The notes below the pieces were generated by a model that did no database searches, was not told the origin of the DNA, and worked only from the letters and a program-made list of their open reading frames with translations. The translations under genes and the position numbers were made by a program. Below, piece after piece: positions 1-8,032 of a stretch of 64,000 bases of DNA. Position 1 is the stretch's first letter; every line of letters begins with the position of its first letter. Source of the DNA: Streptomyces roseolilacinus (GTDB lineage: Bacteria > Actinomycetota > Actinomycetes > Streptomycetales > Streptomycetaceae); NCBI RefSeq assembly GCF_014649335.1, contig NZ_BMSV01000005.1:434001-498000 (forward strand), given 5' to 3'.

Positions 1-619
1 GCTCCTGGAACGCCTCGACGGCTCCCGCTCGTTGGAAGCGGTCCCGGACGGCACGCGGGCCTTGCAGGACCTGTCGGAACTCCTCGCCCACCTGGTCGCG
101 ACCCCGGCCCCGCCCGGCCTGCCGCGACTGGCCGACCTGGCGCACGCCATGCTCGACCGGCTCCCCGGCAGCGTGGACCGCCTGACCGACCCGGACGAGC
201 GGCGCCTCCTCACCACCTGCGCCGCCGCGATGCGGGAGGTGCTGGACGAACCCGGCGACCGCCTCCTGCACTGGGACCTCCACTACGCCAACGTCCTCGC
301 CCCTCTGCCCGGTTCGCCGGCGTACGGGCGGGCCGACTGGATCGCCATCGACCCCAAGCCCCTCGCCGGTGACCCCGGCTTCGAGCTCCTGCCCGCCCTG
401 CGCAACCGCTGGGACGACATCACCCGCGCCGCGGACGTCTCCGCCGCCGTACGGCACCGCTTCCACCTCATGACCGAGGTGCTGGGCCTCGACCGCGGAC
501 GGGCCACCGCCTGGACCCTCGCCCGCGTCCTCCAGAACGGTCTCTGGGACATCAAGGACGGCGCCACCACACTCGACGCGTCGCAGACCGCCATCGCCCA
601 CGCGCTCCTGGGCGACTGA
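1..619 (+). CDS. Aminoglycoside phosphotransferase-like kinase, 5' truncated by window edge
   Basis: The frame is open from base 2, so the start lies outside the window and about 205 C-terminal residues are visible. The visible part begins with a hinge-like LLERLD segment. It then carries the kinase catalytic loop HWDLHYANVL and the metal-binding segment IAIDPKPLAGDPGFE, the pattern of the streptomycin 6-kinase/APH group, which transfers phosphate from ATP to an antibiotic or another small hydroxyl compound. The substrate cannot be told from this part. The stop at 617-619 is followed by a short gap and then a gene on the same strand. Resistance is one possibility, but many Streptomyces homologues have no proven antibiotic target. 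Confidence 0.8.
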   Translation, partial: LLERLDGSRSLEAVPDGTRALQDLSELLAHLVATPAPPGLPRLADLAHAMLDRLPGSVDRLTDPDERRLLTTCAAAMREVLDEPGDRLLHWDLHYANVLAPLPGSPAYGRADWIAIDPKPLAGDPGFELLPALRNRWDDITRAADVSAAVRHRFHLMTEVLGLDRGRATAWTLARVLQNGLWDIKDGATTLDASQTAIAHALLGD

Positions 620-754
620 GGCAACACTCGCCGGCGACCTCCACCGGGCACACCGTTCCGGGCGGAAGCGGCATCCGGGGGCGCAGACCGACTCGGGCCG
701 CCCCCCGGACCTATGATCGACCCGGCCGCCGCAGGCCGGAGAGGGAGGCACGCC

Positions 755-1954
755 GTGGGCGACTGGGAGGACGGCTCGCTGCACGAGGTCGTCTGGGAGC
801 GGGATCTGCCGCTGCGCTTCGCACTCGTCAGGAGCGAGTGGGACGGCGAGCAGACGGTGTGGGCACGATGCGCCGACGCCGACGGGCTGTTCGTGGACCG
901 GGCCGCGTTCCGGGAGCGGCTGACCCTCCTCGGCTGCGCGCCCACCGGACGGCTCCTCAAGGCCGCCGAGCGGTGCGTGAGGGACGCGTCGCCCGTTCCC
1001 TTCGGCGCACTGGGCCTCGACGTGGGCGACCTGGACGCCGAGGACGCGTACGTCCCCTACGACTCCTGTGAGCTCGACGACGTCGTCGTCATCGACAGCA
1101 GGCCCTGCGCGCAGGACCCCGCCCTCCTCGACCTGGTCGTCGAGTGCGTGGTCACCGCCGCGCCGCTCTCCTACCACGAGGAGCCCGAGAGGGCGGACGT
1201 CACCCTCCTGAACGGGGCCGGCGGCGGCGTCCTCGGGCGCTGCCGCCGGGTGGCGGGCCTGTACGGCCGCCGGCCGGAGCCCGCCCGCCGGCCCGTACGG
1301 CTCATCGGCTGCGAGCCCTCACCGCGGATGGTGCGCCGGATGGCCGAACCCGGCGGCGGGGGCGACCACATGGAGTTCTGGCTCCTGGACCGTGCGGGCC
1401 GGCCGACCGTGGTCCAGGAGCACATCACGGCGGACGTCGACGAGTGCCGCCCCTCTGTGCTGGGCGGTGCGCTGATCGACGTGACGCTCAAGCACGGCCT
1501 CTTCGGCCGTCTGCCCTCCCCACCCGCGGCCCGGCCCGTGTGGGAGGTCTGGCACGAGGGCCCGCCCCGGGAGCGCAACGTGTGGGCGCGGTTCACGACC
1601 GAGGGGCGCGGCGAGTGGCTGCAGTTCACAGAGGTGAGCCGGGGCCCCGAGGAGCCCGGCACGGTGTGCGAGCTGGACGGGCGGTACGTCACCGACGTCC
1701 CGGGTCTGCACTGCGCGATCGGCGAGGCGGTCCACGGCCCCGGGTACCGGTGGCACCAGTGCTGGAACGCGCTGCGCGGCTGCTCCTGCCGGGGCGAGGC
1801 TTCCCGCGTGCCCTTCACGCTCGTGTGGCGCGACGCGGACGTGGCCCGGCAGGCACTGGTGGGCGTCAGCGTGGACACGGACGGCGACGTGAGTTACTTC
1901 GACGCGGTGGTGCCGTTCCTGGAGCGGATGGGCGTCACGGTGGTGCTGCGCTGA
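755..1954 (+). CDS. Barstar-domain protein with long N-terminal region
   Basis: The protein has 399 residues from GTG 755, chosen because a GGGAGG ribosome site ends eight bases upstream; an ATG at 713 in frame lacks one. The last 85 residues match the barstar (barnase inhibitor) fold. They contain GLHCAIGEAVHGPGY, a WNAL segment, the strand PFTLVWRDADVARQAL, and the ending YFDAVVPFLERMGVTVVLR (19 residues). Barstar proteins block secreted ribonucleases inside the cell. The first 300 residues are not recognised; they are acidic and soluble with several Cys. No barnase-like or other toxin gene is adjacent, so it would be an orphan immunity-type protein. The fold call is by motif only. Confidence 0.65.
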   Translation: MGDWEDGSLHEVVWERDLPLRFALVRSEWDGEQTVWARCADADGLFVDRAAFRERLTLLGCAPTGRLLKAAERCVRDASPVPFGALGLDVGDLDAEDAYVPYDSCELDDVVVIDSRPCAQDPALLDLVVECVVTAAPLSYHEEPERADVTLLNGAGGGVLGRCRRVAGLYGRRPEPARRPVRLIGCEPSPRMVRRMAEPGGGGDHMEFWLLDRAGRPTVVQEHITADVDECRPSVLGGALIDVTLKHGLFGRLPSPPAARPVWEVWHEGPPRERNVWARFTTEGRGEWLQFTEVSRGPEEPGTVCELDGRYVTDVPGLHCAIGEAVHGPGYRWHQCWNALRGCSCRGEASRVPFTLVWRDADVARQALVGVSVDTDGDVSYFDAVVPFLERMGVTVVLR

Positions 1955-2050
1955 GGCGTCCTCCTGGGGCGACCCGTCGACCGGAGGGGGAGGCCCGGGA
2001 GTTGGAGGACGGCTGGTCGGGAGACTGCCCCAGGCGCGTGGCGGGGCAGC

Positions 2051-2083
2051 GGCGCCGTCCCCGCCGAGAGGGGGAACGGCGCC
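2051..2083. terminator. GC hairpin downstream of the barstar-domain gene
   Basis: GGCGCCGT plus CCCC pairs with GGGG plus ACGGCGCC around a short loop. It lies about 100 bases past the stop at 1954. There is no U tract, as is usual for Streptomyces terminator-like hairpins. Confidence 0.5.
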
Positions 2084-2127
2084 GTCGGCCGAAGTCCGTG
2101 CGTCGGTCGGGCGGAAGGGGAGAGGGA

Positions 2128-2165
2128 GGAAGCACCGACGGACCGTACGGCCCTCCGGTGCTTCC
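2128..2165. terminator. Hairpin between convergent genes
   Basis: GGAAGCACCG at 2128-2137 pairs perfectly with CGGTGCTTCC at 2156-2165. The hairpin sits between the plus-strand barstar gene and the minus-strand terB gene, so it could end transcripts from both sides. Confidence 0.55.
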
Positions 2166-2243
2166 GGCGGTCACTCGTCACCGGCCCCCACCCGAGGCGG
2201 TACGGGCCCGCCGTCCGGCGGGGCGGGCTGCGGAAGGGGCGGC

Positions 2244-2819
2244 TCAGATGCCGAACTCCGCGGGGGAGATGCCGAGGGCGGTGCAGGCTTCACGGACCGC
2301 GTACTGCTCGGACGGCTCGAAGTACCCGTCGGCGCCGGCGACGACGATGCCGGTCTGGATGACCGCGCGGGCTTCCGCCGGTTTCTTGGCGGCCTTGGAG
2401 ATCTCCTGCAGCACCTCGGCCTTGCCCAGTTCGAAATTGGCGACGAGCCTGTCGACGTGGTGGTTGAACCGCTGGCGGAGCTGGTCCGCCGGGAAGTTCT
2501 GCAGGACTTCGTTGGAGAGGATCAGCTCCTCCACGCGCTGCCGCTCCGCCGGCTCCACCTGTCCGTCGGCCGCGGCCACCAGCGCGCACATCGCCATGCT
2601 GGCGTCCCGGTAGGCACCGCTCTTGAGCTCGGTCTTGACCGAGGCGAGCTGGGACTTGAGCAGCCCGACCAACTGGGCCTTGGATCCGCCGGAAGCCTGC
2701 CCCGAGCCGTGGCCACCGTGCTGCCCCTGCCCGGGAAGCCCGTGCCCGCCCGACCCCCGGGCGCTCTGGGACTGCTGGAGGTTCTTGGCCTGGTCCTTGA
2801 TCCGGTCCCACATCGCCAC
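2244..2819 (-). CDS. TerB-family tellurite resistance protein
   Basis: The protein has 191 residues from GTG 2819, which has a GAGGTGG ribosome site five bases upstream; ATG 2813 is the alternative start. It opens with MWDRIKDQAKNLQQ and a Gly/His/Gln-rich stretch at about residues 20-45. The TerB-like all-helical domain follows, with MAMCALVAAADGQVEPAERQRV cut by a helix turn and a second acidic loop GADGYFEPSEQ. These paired acidic loops are the metal-binding signature of TerB domains. TerB proteins are cytoplasmic and belong to tellurium and stress response systems, usually with TerD or TerC partners. None is adjacent here, so it stands alone. It is convergent with the barstar-domain gene. 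Confidence 0.85.
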   Translation of the reverse strand: MAMWDRIKDQAKNLQQSQSARGSGGHGLPGQGQHGGHGSGQASGGSKAQLVGLLKSQLASVKTELKSGAYRDASMAMCALVAAADGQVEPAERQRVEELILSNEVLQNFPADQLRQRFNHHVDRLVANFELGKAEVLQEISKAAKKPAEARAVIQTGIVVAGADGYFEPSEQYAVREACTALGISPAEFGI

Positions 2820-3285
2820 TGGTGCCACCTCGGCTTCTGCTGCTGTCTGTCCGGTCCTGGTCGTCGGACGCGCTTCCTCGCGGTCCATCAGGTGAACGCG
2901 CCCGGAGGCGGACAGGTTCCCCTACGGCAAAGATTCCGTAAAAGTGGCTGCTCGGGGGCGGGTGGCGGGGCCGATCACACTGCCCGAGCGGACTGCCGCG
3001 CGTGTGGCGGGGCCCTCCGCTCCGCGCCTGCGGCGTCATCCGGTGTGGGCGCCGCGGTTGTTCCCGGTGGGGCCTTCGATGCGGGAGGGGCTCGGCGATC
3101 CGGGAGATCCCGTCGTGTGCCGGGGCGGGACCGCTCCGCGAGAGGTTCGGCGGGGAACGCGGAGGCGAGACGCCGGGGAGTGCGCGTCGCGCGGGGAGAG
3201 GGGCTGGGGGAGAGGGGCCGGGCGGCACGGGCCGGTCCGGTTCCGTGTCACCGGCGGTCCACAGCCGGCTGCCGGCCGGGTCGGA
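2820..3285. other. Intergenic stretch without a recognisable gene
   Basis: About 465 bases separate the terB start from the small membrane gene on the same strand. Open frames exist on both strands but show no domain, ribosome site or natural protein composition. The part near 2925-2950 is AT-richer and probably holds the terB promoter. Confidence 0.5.
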
Positions 3286-3405
3286 TCAGCGCCTGTGCCT
3301 GGACAGGCTGTAGACCAGGACGAGTACGGCCAGAGCCATCACCAGCAGGTGCGTCCATATCGGGCCCGTCAGGGCGTCGGCGGCGGTTTCCGGCATCCAG
3401 GTCAT
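3286..3405 (-). CDS. 39-residue single-pass membrane peptide
   Basis: ATG 3405 opens a 39-codon gene whose product runs MTWMPETAADALTGPIWT and then a hydrophobic helix (LLVMALAVLVLVYSL) closing with SRHRR. This looks like a single membrane span with a basic cytoplasmic end. The ATG shares bases with the TGA of the upstream gene (3402-3404), an ATGA overlap, and a GGGAG ribosome site lies five bases before it inside that gene. The two are therefore likely translated together. Function is unknown. Confidence 0.6.
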   Translation of the reverse strand: MTWMPETAADALTGPIWTHLLVMALAVLVLVYSLSRHRR

Positions 3406-3668
3406 CGTGACTCCCGAAGAGTTGCGGACAGAGGAAAGCGAGTGGCGGTCTCGTGGCGCCGAAGGAGTGCGAACGTGGCGGCCAGCAGACTTGCGAAGAT
3501 GACCAGAAGAAGCACGAACACCCACATCTGTCGGCTTCCGGGGCGTTCCGACGCTTCCAGGAGGGCCCCCAATCCCCACAGGGCGGCTCCGGCCGCGTAC
3601 ATCGATCGGATCCGTCGCAGTTGGCGCACGGCCCAGGGGGCCAGGGGCTTGGTCTTCTTCGATGCCAT
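3402..3668 (-). CDS. Small two-span membrane protein
   Basis: The protein has 88 residues from ATG 3668 with a purine-rich leader (GGAGAAGAGGGG) upstream. A basic N-terminus (ASKKTKPLAPWAVRQLRRIR) is followed by two hydrophobic stretches, about residues 24-40 and 47-70. The tail is RRHETATRFPLSATLRESR. It overlaps the 39-residue peptide gene by four bases and probably forms a two-gene operon. The upstream leader contains GGGGGTACAC, which recalls stress-type sigma -10 elements, but this is weak. No family is recognised. Confidence 0.65.
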   Translation of the reverse strand: MASKKTKPLAPWAVRQLRRIRSMYAAGAALWGLGALLEASERPGSRQMWVFVLLLVIFASLLAATFALLRRHETATRFPLSATLRESR

Positions 3669-3789
3669 GCTCGCCGTGTACCCCCTCTTCTCCTTCTGAG
3701 ACAGGGAGTTGAGGCATCCGTCGGATGAGAAGCGGGGCGCGGTGACGACCGGTTGCCGGTGTCATCGCGCCCCGGGGGGTTTCGGCTCG

Positions 3790-3957
3790 TCAGCGGCGGC
3801 GGACCCGGTTGGATCCGATTCCCGCCACGTGCAGCGCGAGTGCCGCCAGGCCGAGGAGCATGATGTTCCCGGACGAGAACACGGCGTTCGTCGTGAGTTC
3901 GGTCGCGTTGATCAGAAAGGCGATGGCGAACAGTACCGCCGCGGCCATACCCAGCAT
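3790..3957 (-). CDS. 55-residue two-span membrane protein
   Basis: ATG 3957 to TGA 3790-3792 gives a 55-residue product. It has two hydrophobic helices, MAAAVLFAIAFLINA and IMLLGLAALALHVAG, joined by ATELTTNAVFSSGN, and a basic end SNRVRRR. Very similar small two-helix proteins are frequent in Streptomyces genomes; their function is not known. The residues Asn and Thr after helix one and the positive C-terminus suggest both ends face the cytoplasm. A GAGGAA element lies about 13 bases upstream of the start, which is long for a ribosome site. Confidence 0.6.
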   Translation of the reverse strand: MLGMAAAVLFAIAFLINATELTTNAVFSSGNIMLLGLAALALHVAGIGSNRVRRR

Positions 3958-4707
3958 GTGTCAGCACCCCATTCCTCGTTGTGGTGCCGCTCGTGTGCCC
4001 CCGTATCCCTCCCTCAGACCCGGATCCTTCACCACCGCGCGAAAGGCCTCGAGGACGCCTCCTTGCGGACGGTGACGGGAAGGGGCCCGCTTACGGGCCG
4101 GGCCTCATCGGCGCCCGGCCGATCCGTCGGACAGGACGTTCGGGAAAGGGCCGCCGGAGGTGCCGACGCGTCACCGGCGTTTCCGGGAGGCCGAGGGGGA
4201 TCGTGAGAATTCGTGGGCGAGGTGGTGGGGTGCCCCGTTGAACCGGGCGGGGCGGGCGGCGGGAAGGGTGCTTCTGTCCGACACGGCTGTTTCGTGGAGG
4301 GACGCACGACGTCGGAAGCCGTTCGGGTGTGCCTCAAGATTCCGCCGTGCAGCGCATCGCTCGCCGCCGGACGGTCACGGCCGACTTTGCTTTCGCGAAG
4401 GATTTTTCGCCGGGGGTGGCCGGGCAGCCGGAGCGCTGCACGCTGGTCCGTTCCCTGTTTCGTCCGCGGTGGTCGGACTTTCCGCTTCACGGGATCGGCC
4501 GGTCCCCCGGAGGCGGGGCAGGGAATCGGTGGCCCGCCGACAGAGATTTCCCCTGTCGGGGTTCCTGCGATTTCCCGGGTCGCGCTTTCCCTGAGGCTGG
4601 TTTTCCTCGGGCCGCCGCCGCCGGCGTCGTGAGGGTGTTTCCGAGGGGCCTTCGCCGGATGACCGGACCCGGGGCCGGGAGAGGAGCGCCCTCGCGCCGG
4701 GCCCAAC
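3958..4707. other. 750-base stretch without a convincing gene
   Basis: Several overlapping open frames exist, but none has a ribosome site plus natural protein composition. The stretch 4300-4600 is somewhat richer in TTT and TTC runs than its surroundings. No repeat or RNA gene was seen. Confidence 0.5.
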
Positions 4708-5892
4708 ATGGCATGTGAGGCGTGTGGCGTGCCGGTGGCGAGCCGGATCGACGACTGCTCGCTCCGGCAGGCGGTGTGGCTCGCCCCGGACGCCGTACGC
4801 CGCCTCCCCGTGGACGGCGCCGACGCCGGACCGCTGTCCTGGGCGGAGCTGATGGCGGGGGGGAGGGGGGCGTCCCCGTTCGAACCGATCACCTCGTGGG
4901 GATCGCCGGCCGGGGCGAGTGACCGGTGGTCCTGGAGCCCGCAGTGGGAGGCTGCGGCCGGGCATGCGCTCGCCCACCTGCTGGTGGCCTCGGAAGGCAG
5001 CCCGGTGACGGTCCCGGACGGCCCGGCCGCGGAGGTGTTCCGGCGCGTACTCGACGGCCTGCTTCCCGAGGGTCCACCGGCGCGGCGGGCCGTCCTCGCG
5101 GGGCCGGGGCTGCCCGCCCCCGACGCGGACGCCGCCATCCTCCTCGTACCGGTCCATCCGCAGACCGGGGAGGTCTGGGCCCCGGCCGGACAGACCGCCC
5201 CGGCGTACCCGGTTCCCCTGCCGTTCGGGGTGTGGTTCCGGCTGGTCCTCCCGGAGCCGCGACTTCCCGTCCCCGCGTCGGCCCTCGTGCCCGACGGCGT
5301 CCTCCGCGACGATCCGCCCATCCCGAGTGTCCACGACTCGTTCCGGGTCGACCCAGGGGTCTTCCGGCGCACCCTGGTCCGGCTGCCGGCCGTCCGCAGC
5401 CCGTGGCTGCGCGAGATCCTCGAAGACCCCGCACGGCGTGCGTACGGGGTCTGCTTCCGGCCCGGTCCGCGGAAGGCTCCGAGACCCGGCCCCGCCCCGT
5501 CCCCGGGAGCACCTGCGGCCCGGTCCGCCGAAGCGGAGGATCCGGCTGGTGGCTCAGGCGGTGGCGGCGTCGGGCCGGATGGTGAAGACCCGGTCGAGAC
5601 CGACGATGGTCAGGACGCGCAGGGTGTTGGTGGGGACGCCGGACAGGACGATGTCGGCCCCGGCCGCCTGGGCGTGCTGGCGGGCGGCGAGGAGTGCGGT
5701 GATGCCGCTGGAGTCGCAGAACTCCAGGCTGGCCAGGTCGACGACCAGGCGTTGGCCCGGTCGCAGGGTGAGGCGTTCGACCTGCTGGCGCAGGGCGGTG
5801 GCATGGGCGTAGTCGAGGTCGCCGACGACTTCCACCACGGGTCCGGTGGTGGTGTCTCGGCCGGTGATCGTCAGCGGGCTCATCGGAGGTGA
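4708..5892 (+). CDS. Uncharacterised protein whose frame runs on through the antisense STAS gene
   Basis: ATG 4708 opens a frame whose first 260 codons read like a real soluble protein. It begins MACEACGVPVASRIDDCS and contains LRQAVWLAPDAVRRLP, HALAHLLVASEGSPV and AILLVPVHPQTGEVW; the plausible natural end is near 5490. No stop occurs there. The frame continues through a Pro/Gly-rich stretch and across the whole minus-strand STAS gene (5554-5883) to a stop at 5890-5892. The downstream residues simply mirror that gene. I infer that the original stop was lost by a point change or indel, or that the gene is decaying. No domain is recognised. The two N-terminal Cys pairs could bind a metal. Confidence 0.5.
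   Translation: MACEACGVPVASRIDDCSLRQAVWLAPDAVRRLPVDGADAGPLSWAELMAGGRGASPFEPITSWGSPAGASDRWSWSPQWEAAAGHALAHLLVASEGSPVTVPDGPAAEVFRRVLDGLLPEGPPARRAVLAGPGLPAPDADAAILLVPVHPQTGEVWAPAGQTAPAYPVPLPFGVWFRLVLPEPRLPVPASALVPDGVLRDDPPIPSVHDSFRVDPGVFRRTLVRLPAVRSPWLREILEDPARRAYGVCFRPGPRKAPRPGPAPSPGAPAARSAEAEDPAGGSGGGGVGPDGEDPVETDDGQDAQGVGGDAGQDDVGPGRLGVLAGGEECGDAAGVAELQAGQVDDQALARSQGEAFDLLAQGGGMGVVEVADDFHHGSGGGVSAGDRQRAHRR
5554..5883 (-). CDS. STAS-domain anti-anti-sigma factor (RsbV-like)
   Basis: The protein has 109 residues and is a single STAS domain. The strand VVEVVGDLDYAHA is followed by LVVDLASLEFCDSSGITALL, whose D57-S58-S59-G is the phosphorylation site of anti-sigma antagonists. Such proteins bind and neutralise a kinase/anti-sigma factor when Ser58 is unphosphorylated. 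The ATG at 5881-5883 overlaps the TGA of the PP2C phosphatase gene by four bases (ATGA). This phosphatase is therefore its most likely activating partner. No anti-sigma kinase or sigma factor gene lies next to it, so the target is elsewhere in the genome. Confidence 0.88.
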   Translation of the reverse strand: MSPLTITGRDTTTGPVVEVVGDLDYAHATALRQQVERLTLRPGQRLVVDLASLEFCDSSGITALLAARQHAQAAGADIVLSGVPTNTLRVLTIVGLDRVFTIRPDAATA

Positions 5893-7229
5893 TCGGTTGC
5901 CGGGAGGGTGTGGGGGCGGGCGGCGGGCACGCCGAAGGCGAGCAGGGCGGTGTCGTCGTCGAGGCCGTCGCCGAAGCTGCCCAGCAGCCCGGTCAACGCG
6001 GTGATCACTTCCTGGGGGGCGGAGGGGGCGCGGGCGGCGACGAACGCGTACAGGGCCTCTTCGCCGTACAGGTTCTTACGGGTGGGACCGGTGCGTGCCT
6101 CGGTCAGGCCGTCGGTGTAGAGCAGGAGGGTGTCACCGGCCGCCAGGGTGGCCTCGGCGGTGGTGAAGGGCGCGGTGGGCAGGACACCGACGAGCATGCC
6201 GCCCGGAGTGGGCAGGGAGTCCACCTGCCCCCCGGCCCGCACGATCAGGGCCGGCGGATGCCCGCCGGAGGCGAGGCGGACGGTGGCCTGGTCGTGCTCG
6301 GCACCGGGTTCGACGATGCCGAAGACGGCGGTGCAGTAGCGGGGGTCCCCGGTGGCGGTGTACCGATCGTGCAGGACGGAGTTCAGCGTGGTCAGCGCGA
6401 CGGCCGGTTCGGGGTCGTGGAAGGCGGCGGCGCGCAGGGTGTAGCGGGTCAGGGAGGTCAGGGCCGCGGCCTCGGGCCCTTTGCCGCACACGTCCCCGAG
6501 GAAGAATCCCCAGCGGGTGTCGTCGATGGGGAACAGGTCGTAGAAGTCGCCGCCCAGCCGGTTGGCGGAGGCCGTGTGGTAGTGGACGGCCGTCTCCAGC
6601 CCGGGTACGAGCGGCAGCGATGCCGGGAGCAGCGACTGCTGCAACACGGCCAGGGCGTCGGCCAGCTGCGCCCGGTCGGCCTCGGCCTGCCGACGCGCCT
6701 GTTCCGCCTCCGCCCGCGCCCGTTCGGCTTCGGCCCGCGCCTGCTCGGCTTCCTGCTTGCGGCGCAGGAGCTCCTCTTCGTACGTGCGGCGGTCGGAGGC
6801 GTCGAAGACGGTGGTGCGGATCAGCAGGGGCTCGCCCTCGCTGCCGTGCTTGACCACGGAGGAGATCAGCACCGGCAGCCGGCCGCCGCCGGTGACCTTC
6901 ATCTCCAGGGCGATGCCGCTGATCTCGCCCCGCATCCGCAGCAGCGGCGCGAAGTGCGTCTCGTGGTACAGCTTGCCGCCGACGGTGAGCAGGTCGGCGA
7001 AGCGCAGCCGGCCCACCACCGTCTCGCGGTCCATGCCGAGCCAGCCCAGCAACGTGGTGTTGATCTTGGCGATGGTGCCGTCCATCAGCGTCGACAGGTA
7101 CCCGCAGGGCGCCGACTCGTACAGTTCCTCGACGCTGTCCTCCAGCAGTGCGGTGAACACCGCGTTGGTCCCGGTCCCGGTCCCGTCCCCGGTCCCCGAG
7201 GGCTCGGGGTCCTGGTTTATGCCGCACAT
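5880..7229 (-). CDS. PAS-PP2C serine phosphatase (RsbP-like)
   Basis: The protein has 449 residues. A PAS domain spans roughly residues 30-150 (YESAPCGYLSTLMDGTI, then LLGWLGMDRETVVGR). A charged coiled coil of repeated RAEAE units lies near 165-205, like a signalling helix. The C-terminal SpoIIE-type PP2C domain carries GGDFYD, GDVCGKGPEA, LLYTDGLTEAR and DDDTALL, which hold the Mn-binding aspartates. This is the RsbP architecture: the PAS domain senses a ligand or redox state and the phosphatase activates an RsbV-type protein. ATG 7227-7229 overlaps the upstream hydrolase stop by one base (TGATG), and its own stop overlaps the STAS start, so all three are coupled. Confidence 0.88.
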   Translation of the reverse strand: MCGINQDPEPSGTGDGTGTGTNAVFTALLEDSVEELYESAPCGYLSTLMDGTIAKINTTLLGWLGMDRETVVGRLRFADLLTVGGKLYHETHFAPLLRMRGEISGIALEMKVTGGGRLPVLISSVVKHGSEGEPLLIRTTVFDASDRRTYEEELLRRKQEAEQARAEAERARAEAEQARRQAEADRAQLADALAVLQQSLLPASLPLVPGLETAVHYHTASANRLGGDFYDLFPIDDTRWGFFLGDVCGKGPEAAALTSLTRYTLRAAAFHDPEPAVALTTLNSVLHDRYTATGDPRYCTAVFGIVEPGAEHDQATVRLASGGHPPALIVRAGGQVDSLPTPGGMLVGVLPTAPFTTAEATLAAGDTLLLYTDGLTEARTGPTRKNLYGEEALYAFVAARAPSAPQEVITALTGLLGSFGDGLDDDTALLAFGVPAARPHTLPATDHLR

Positions 7230-8032
7230 CACTGCAACGACTCCAGGAACTCCTGGATCGCTTCCCCGGTGGCCTCCGGGGCGCTCAGCTGAGGGCAGTG
7301 GCCGGTGGCGTTCAAGGTGACCAGACGGGAGGAGGGGATCGCGGCGTGCACGAACGCGCCGACCTCGCGGGGGGCGATGACGTCCTGGGCGCACTCCAGC
7401 ACCAGCGTCGGGACGCGCACGTCCTTCAGGTCCCGGCGGCTGTCGGACAGGAAGGTGGTACGGGCGAAGACCCGCGCGATGTCGGGATCGGTCGCGCAGA
7501 AGCTGTTGGTCAGCTCCTGTCCGAGTTCGGGCCGCTCCGGGTTGCCCATGATCACCGGGGCCATCGCGGAGGACCAGCCCAGGTAGTTCGACTCCAGCGA
7601 CGCCAGCAGCTCGTCGATGTCCTCCGCGGTGAATCCGCCGCGGTAACCGTCGTCGTCGATGTAGCAGGGGGAGGGAGCCACCATCACCAGCGCCCCGATC
7701 CGTTCCGGGGCCGCTTTCGCCGCCAGCACGCCGACCATGGCGCTGACCGAGTGCCCCACGAACACCGCCCGCTCGAGGTCCAGCTCGTCGCAGACGTCCA
7801 CCACGTCCTGGGCGTAGCCGTCCAGCGTCGCGTAGCGCTCCTCGTTCCAGGAGGACAGGTCCGAGCCGCCGGAGCCGACGTAGTCGAAGAGCACCACGCG
7901 GTAGCGGTCGGCCAGGGCCGGCACGATCAGGCGCCACATGTTCTGGTCGCAGCCGAACCCGTGAGCCAGGACGACTGCCGGCCCGTCCGGGCGGCCGGTC
8001 ACCGTCACGTTGTTCCTGCTGCAGATGTCCAT
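7229..8032 (-). CDS. Alpha/beta hydrolase of the RsbQ type
   Basis: The protein has 267 residues. The start ATG 8032 is chosen because a GAGG site lies nine bases upstream; ATG 8041 in frame has it directly adjacent. The fold markers are VVLAHGFGCDQNMWR, VVLFDYVGSGGSD and the nucleophile elbow GHSVSA. The catalytic set Ser95, Asp217 and His245 matches the spacing of B. subtilis RsbQ (Ser96, Asp219, His247). RsbQ is required by RsbP for energy-stress activation of sigma-B, probably by making or delivering a small ligand to the PAS domain. The same family includes the plant D14/KAI2 receptors. It is the first gene of the operon with the RsbP-like and STAS proteins. Confidence 0.85.
   Translation of the reverse strand: MDICSRNNVTVTGRPDGPAVVLAHGFGCDQNMWRLIVPALADRYRVVLFDYVGSGGSDLSSWNEERYATLDGYAQDVVDVCDELDLERAVFVGHSVSAMVGVLAAKAAPERIGALVMVAPSPCYIDDDGYRGGFTAEDIDELLASLESNYLGWSSAMAPVIMGNPERPELGQELTNSFCATDPDIARVFARTTFLSDSRRDLKDVRVPTLVLECAQDVIAPREVGAFVHAAIPSSRLVTLNATGHCPQLSAPEATGEAIQEFLESLQ

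Noticed and set aside
1..619. Confirmed aminoglycoside resistance gene
   Set aside because: Only the C-terminal part is visible and the kinase motifs do not define the substrate.
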